DNA from: an uncultured Sulfurimonas sp.
Lineage (GTDB): Bacteria; Campylobacterota; Campylobacteria; Campylobacterales; Sulfurimonadaceae
Direction of reading: 5' to 3'
Length of the DNA stretch: 8,437 bases
NCBI GenBank assembly: GCA_937914675.1
Contig: CALDOC010000254.1
Span: 1 to 8,437, forward strand
Part shown: positions 5,455 through 8,437 of the stretch, piece after piece
Layout of the letters: the number at the start of each line of letters is the position of its first letter
Position numbering within the stretch: position 1 is the stretch's first letter
Notes under the pieces: generated by a model
Database searches by the model: none
Told to the model about the DNA's origin: nothing
The model's input: only the letters and a program-made list of their open reading frames with translations
Translations under genes and position numbers: made by a program

Positions 5455-8437
5455 ATGGCAAAAGAACAAACAATCGGTTTAGATGAAGAAGAAAGAGGAA
5501 CTCAAATAAATTTTCCCATCGTTGGCATAGGCGCTTCAGCGGGCGGCATTTCGGCGTTTGGAGCTTTTTTTTCCTCCATGCCCGCGAGCGTGAATCCAAA
5601 CATGGCTTTCGTGATAGTCCAGCACCTCGCCCCTCATCATAAAAGCATTCTAACCGAAATAATCCAAAGATATACAAAAATGAAGGTTTACGAGGTTTAC
5701 GACGGTATGGAAGTTCAAATAAACTCTACGTACATCATCCCGCCCGCGTACTATATGGCGTTTATCAACGGAAAGCTTCAACTACTCGAGCCTCCGTCTC
5801 CTAGAGGGATGCGCCTTCCCATCGATTTCTTTTTTCGCTCTTTGGCTCAAGACCAACAAGAGAGAGCCATCGGCGTCATTCTCTCGGGCACGGGAAGCGA
5901 TGGAACGCAAGGCGTCAAAGCCATCAAAGAAGAAGGCGGAATGGTGATGGTTCAAAAACCAGAAACCGCGGAGTACGACGGAATGCCAACCAGCGCGATT
6001 TCCACCGGCTTGGTGGACTACACGCTCTCGCCAGCAGAAATGCCCGATAGACTCATCGCCTACGCAACGCATGCTTTCGCCTCCTCAAACAAAATCAAAC
6101 TGAGCGTAGATCAAAAGTATGAAAACGAACTCAACAAAATATTCGTTCTGCTGCGCTCTAACATTGGCTGCGATTTTTCGCAGTACAAAACCAACACGAT
6201 AAACCGTCGCGTCGCGAGACGCATGGCTTTGCATCAGCTTGACAACATAGAGGAGTACGTGAAATACCTCCAACAAACGCCCCATGAAGTGGAGGCTCTT
6301 TTTCAAGAACTTCTCATAGGAGTGACAAGTTTTTTCCGCGACGAAGAGGCGTTTAGGTCGCTTGAAAAAGTCATTCCCAAACTATTTGAGGACAAATCTC
6401 CAAACGACTACATCAGGGTCTGGACGGCGGGCTGCTCAACCGGAGAGGAGGCTTACTCCATCGCGATTCTCATCAAAGAGCACATGCAAAAGAGTCGAAA
6501 AAACAACCTCGTCCAAATCTTCGCCACAGACATAGACCCAAAGGCGATAGCCAAAGCCCGCACCGGCCTCTACCCCGCCGACATCGCGGCGGACGTCTCT
6601 GCTCAAAGGCTATCTCTCTTTTTTAATTCTGAGGAAAACAGCTACCGAGTCAACAAAAACATCAGAGATATGTTGATTTTTTCCGAGCAAAATCTCATCA
6701 AAGACCCGCCATTTTCAAAACTAGACCTCATAAGCTGTAGGAATTTGCTCATCTATTTGAACGCGGGTTTGCAAAAAAAAATCATCCCTTTGTTTCACTA
6801 CGCTCTCAATCCGAAAGGAATTTTGTTTTTGGGAAGTTCCGAAAGCATAGGCGATTCGGAAAACCTTTTTTCCACTCTTGACGCAAAATCCAACATTTAC
6901 GAGCGCAAAAATCTCTTCAGCTCCAAGCATATAATCAACATTGGCAAAGTTTTTCCAGCCGGCGGCGCCACTCGAGTCACATCCGCCATGGTCGAAAAAA
7001 ACAACTCGTCAGTGGCGAGACAATCCATGCGAGAGTTGACAGAACACGCGCTTCTTCAGTACGTCGTTCACGCCGCCACTCTCGTAAACGACAAAGGCGA
7101 CCTTCTCTATCTACATGGGAAAACGGGAATGTATTTTGAACTTCCCTCGGGCGAACCGGGAGTCAGCAACGTCATAAAAATGGCGAGAAAAGGGATAAAA
7201 CGAGGACTGAGCATAGCGCTAAAGAAGGCGGCGCAAACAAAAAGCCTCGCGCGGAGTCTGGGGCTTAGCGTAAAAATAAACAACACTTTCGTCAAAGTGA
7301 ACTTAAGCGTCGTTCCTCTTAAGACGACCCTCGAGCGAGTCGTTCCGCTTTATCTAATCGTTTTTGAAGAAGTTCCCCTTTCCAACAAGGAAATCAAAGA
7401 GCTTTCCTTCAAAGAGACCAATATTTCCGAATCGGAAGCCGGCGAAAGGATAGAAAATCTCACCAAAGAGCTCAAACATCAAGAAGAGTTTCCAAAAACC
7501 GCCAATGAAAAACTTGAAAACTCGAACGAAGAGTTGAAATCTTTTAGCGAAGAGCTCCAATCCATGAACGAAGAGTTGCAATCAAGCAACGAAGAGCTTG
7601 AAACTTCAAAAGAGGAGTTGCAATCGGTAAACGAAGAGCTCTCGACGGTAAACACCGAACTACAAATCAAGGTGATGGATTTGTCGCGTTCGAACAACGA
7701 CATGAACAATCTTTTCGCGGGAACGGACATAGGAACGGTGTTTGTGGACCAAGAACTTCGCATACTTCGTTTCACTCCGACGCTCACAAAGATCATCAAC
7801 CTTCTTCCAAGCGATTTGGGGCGACCGCTAAATCACATAGCCTCGAATCTCGTCGGCTACAACACTCTTAAGGACGACATTCAAAGAACTCTCGACACTT
7901 TGGAGTCTAAAGAGATCGAGGTAAAAACGATCGAGGGCAAATGGTATATGATGCGCATTCAGCCATACCGCACTATTGAAAATGTCATAGAGGGAGCCGT
8001 CATCACTTTTATAGACATCACTCAAATCACAAGGATGAAACTGACGCTAAGCGAAGTCAACTCCGATCTCTCTCGCATGGCGGCGATCGTCCGAAATTCC
8101 AACGACGCCGTCACCATGCAAGACCTTGATGGAAAGATACTGGCATGGAACCCGATGGCGAGAAAGATCTATGGATGGAGCGAAGAAGAGGCGCTACAAA
8201 TGAACGCCAAGGAGAGGATTCCGAGCGAACTTCTCGAATCTGAATTCGAACTTTTGCAAAAGCTTGGCAAACGCGAAATCATAGAGCCCTTCGCGACGAA
8301 AAGAAAAACGAAGTCCGGAGCGACTCTCGAAGTGTCGCTAACGGCGACGGCTTTGTTAAACGAGAAAGGAGAAGTCTACGCCATCGCAACAACCGAGCGC
8401 AACATAAAACAAAACTCGGATAAAAATGACGAAAGCG
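5455..8437 (+). CDS. CheB-CheR fusion protein with coiled coil and two PAS domains (partial, runs off the end)
   Basis: The frame is open for 994 codons without a stop and is cut by the window edge. Residues about 20-200 are a CheB methylesterase domain with an intact triad: S28 in GIGASAGG, H57 in VQHL and D149 in SGTGSDG. There is no N-terminal receiver. Residues about 222-470 are a CheR methyltransferase: the N-terminal helical part with NRRVARRM, TSFFRD (291-296), SAM-binding TAGCSTGEEAYS (324-335), ATDID (357-361) and ISCRNLLIYL (426-435). Residues about 664-745 form a coiled coil of seven-residue repeats; PAS domains follow at about 750-855 and 875-985. The family acts on glutamates of chemoreceptor-like proteins and often partners PAS/histidine kinase signalling; the target here is unknown. 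The last visible residues (NIKQNSDKNDES) lie just after a PAC motif, so the protein may end soon or continue into a kinase or cyclase. It has its own promoter. Confidence 0.9.
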   Translation, partial: MAKEQTIGLDEEERGTQINFPIVGIGASAGGISAFGAFFSSMPASVNPNMAFVIVQHLAPHHKSILTEIIQRYTKMKVYEVYDGMEVQINSTYIIPPAYYMAFINGKLQLLEPPSPRGMRLPIDFFFRSLAQDQQERAIGVILSGTGSDGTQGVKAIKEEGGMVMVQKPETAEYDGMPTSAISTGLVDYTLSPAEMPDRLIAYATHAFASSNKIKLSVDQKYENELNKIFVLLRSNIGCDFSQYKTNTINRRVARRMALHQLDNIEEYVKYLQQTPHEVEALFQELLIGVTSFFRDEEAFRSLEKVIPKLFEDKSPNDYIRVWTAGCSTGEEAYSIAILIKEHMQKSRKNNLVQIFATDIDPKAIAKARTGLYPADIAADVSAQRLSLFFNSEENSYRVNKNIRDMLIFSEQNLIKDPPFSKLDLISCRNLLIYLNAGLQKKIIPLFHYALNPKGILFLGSSESIGDSENLFSTLDAKSNIYERKNLFSSKHIINIGKVFPAGGATRVTSAMVEKNNSSVARQSMRELTEHALLQYVVHAATLVNDKGDLLYLHGKTGMYFELPSGEPGVSNVIKMARKGIKRGLSIALKKAAQTKSLARSLGLSVKINNTFVKVNLSVVPLKTTLERVVPLYLIVFEEVPLSNKEIKELSFKETNISESEAGERIENLTKELKHQEEFPKTANEKLENSNEELKSFSEELQSMNEELQSSNEELETSKEELQSVNEELSTVNTELQIKVMDLSRSNNDMNNLFAGTDIGTVFVDQELRILRFTPTLTKIINLLPSDLGRPLNHIASNLVGYNTLKDDIQRTLDTLESKEIEVKTIEGKWYMMRIQPYRTIENVIEGAVITFIDITQITRMKLTLSEVNSDLSRMAAIVRNSNDAVTMQDLDGKILAWNPMARKIYGWSEEEALQMNAKERIPSELLESEFELLQKLGKREIIEPFATKRKTKSGATLEVSLTATALLNEKGEVYAIATTERNIKQNSDKNDES
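7525..7662 (+). repeat. 21-bp (seven-codon) degenerate tandem repeat encoding a coiled coil
   Basis: Seven units begin at 7525, 7546, 7567, 7588, 7609, 7630 and 7651. Each encodes x-E-E-L followed by three variable residues (six units NEEL, SEEL or KEEL, the last NTEL). The period of exactly seven residues with leucine in register is a parallel coiled-coil heptad, as in the linker of known CheB-CheR-PAS proteins. It probably holds a dimer and carries signals between the CheR and PAS parts. It is coding, not a CRISPR array. Confidence 0.85.

Noticed and set aside
5782..6072. 96-codon minus-strand frame opposite the CheB domain
   Set aside because: The + strand there encodes an intact methylesterase domain; the reverse frame has no family features.
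7525..7662. CRISPR-like or mobile repeat array
   Set aside because: The 21-bp period has no unique spacers and is in frame, encoding a leucine heptad coiled coil.
7479..7799. 106-codon minus-strand frame rich in serine and phenylalanine repeats
   Set aside because: It is the antisense of the GAAGAG-rich coiled-coil region; the repeats simply mirror the heptads of the real gene.
1..8437. Insertion sequence, phage, integrase, toxin-antitoxin or tRNA content
   Set aside because: No transposase or integrase motifs, no terminal inverted repeats with target duplications and no cloverleaf-like sequence were seen; the region reads as stable metabolic and signalling chromosome.

Overview
The window looks like a chromosomal segment from a mesophilic, AT-leaning Gram-negative bacterium. 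AGA arginine codons, T-rich stretches ahead of TATAAT-like -10 boxes and the CheB-CheR-PAS architecture all fit Campylobacterota (Sulfurimonas/Sulfuricurvum-like). The glucosylglycerate genes also recall Aquificota such as Persephonella. This assignment is inference from style; no rRNA or other taxonomic marker is present.

Layout: positions 1-196 hold an AT-rich non-coding stretch, a terminator-like hairpin (130-156), an extended -10 candidate (163-171) and a clear ribosome binding site (184-188). Positions 197-5190 hold a tight four-gene operon on the + strand: a HAD-family glucosyl-3-phosphoglycerate phosphatase (TTG start), a MOFRL-type glycerate 2-kinase, a GT81-like glucosyl-3-phosphoglycerate synthase and a GH13_18 phosphorylase, best called glucosylglycerate phosphorylase. 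The genes overlap by 20 nt and 8 nt and are then separated by 3 nt, so they are almost certainly co-transcribed and translationally coupled. Positions 5191-5454 are intergenic, with a consensus-like TATAAT promoter, a perfect 6-bp inverted repeat over its -35 side and a second, weaker promoter candidate. From 5455 to the window edge runs a long open reading frame (994 codons, no stop) for a CheB-CheR fusion protein with a heptad-repeat coiled coil and two PAS domains. It is cut off by the end of the window.

How the genes work together: the operon encodes both the making and the recycling of the compatible solute glucosylglycerate. The synthase joins NDP-glucose and 3-phosphoglycerate, and the phosphatase releases glucosylglycerate. 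The phosphorylase can split it with phosphate into glucose-1-phosphate and D-glycerate, and the kinase returns glycerate to glycolysis as 2-phosphoglycerate. All four steps of a closed cycle therefore sit in one transcription unit, which is the most notable feature of the window. The CheB-CheR fusion has its own promoter and probably belongs to a separate signalling function. A link to osmotic sensing is possible but only suggested by adjacency.
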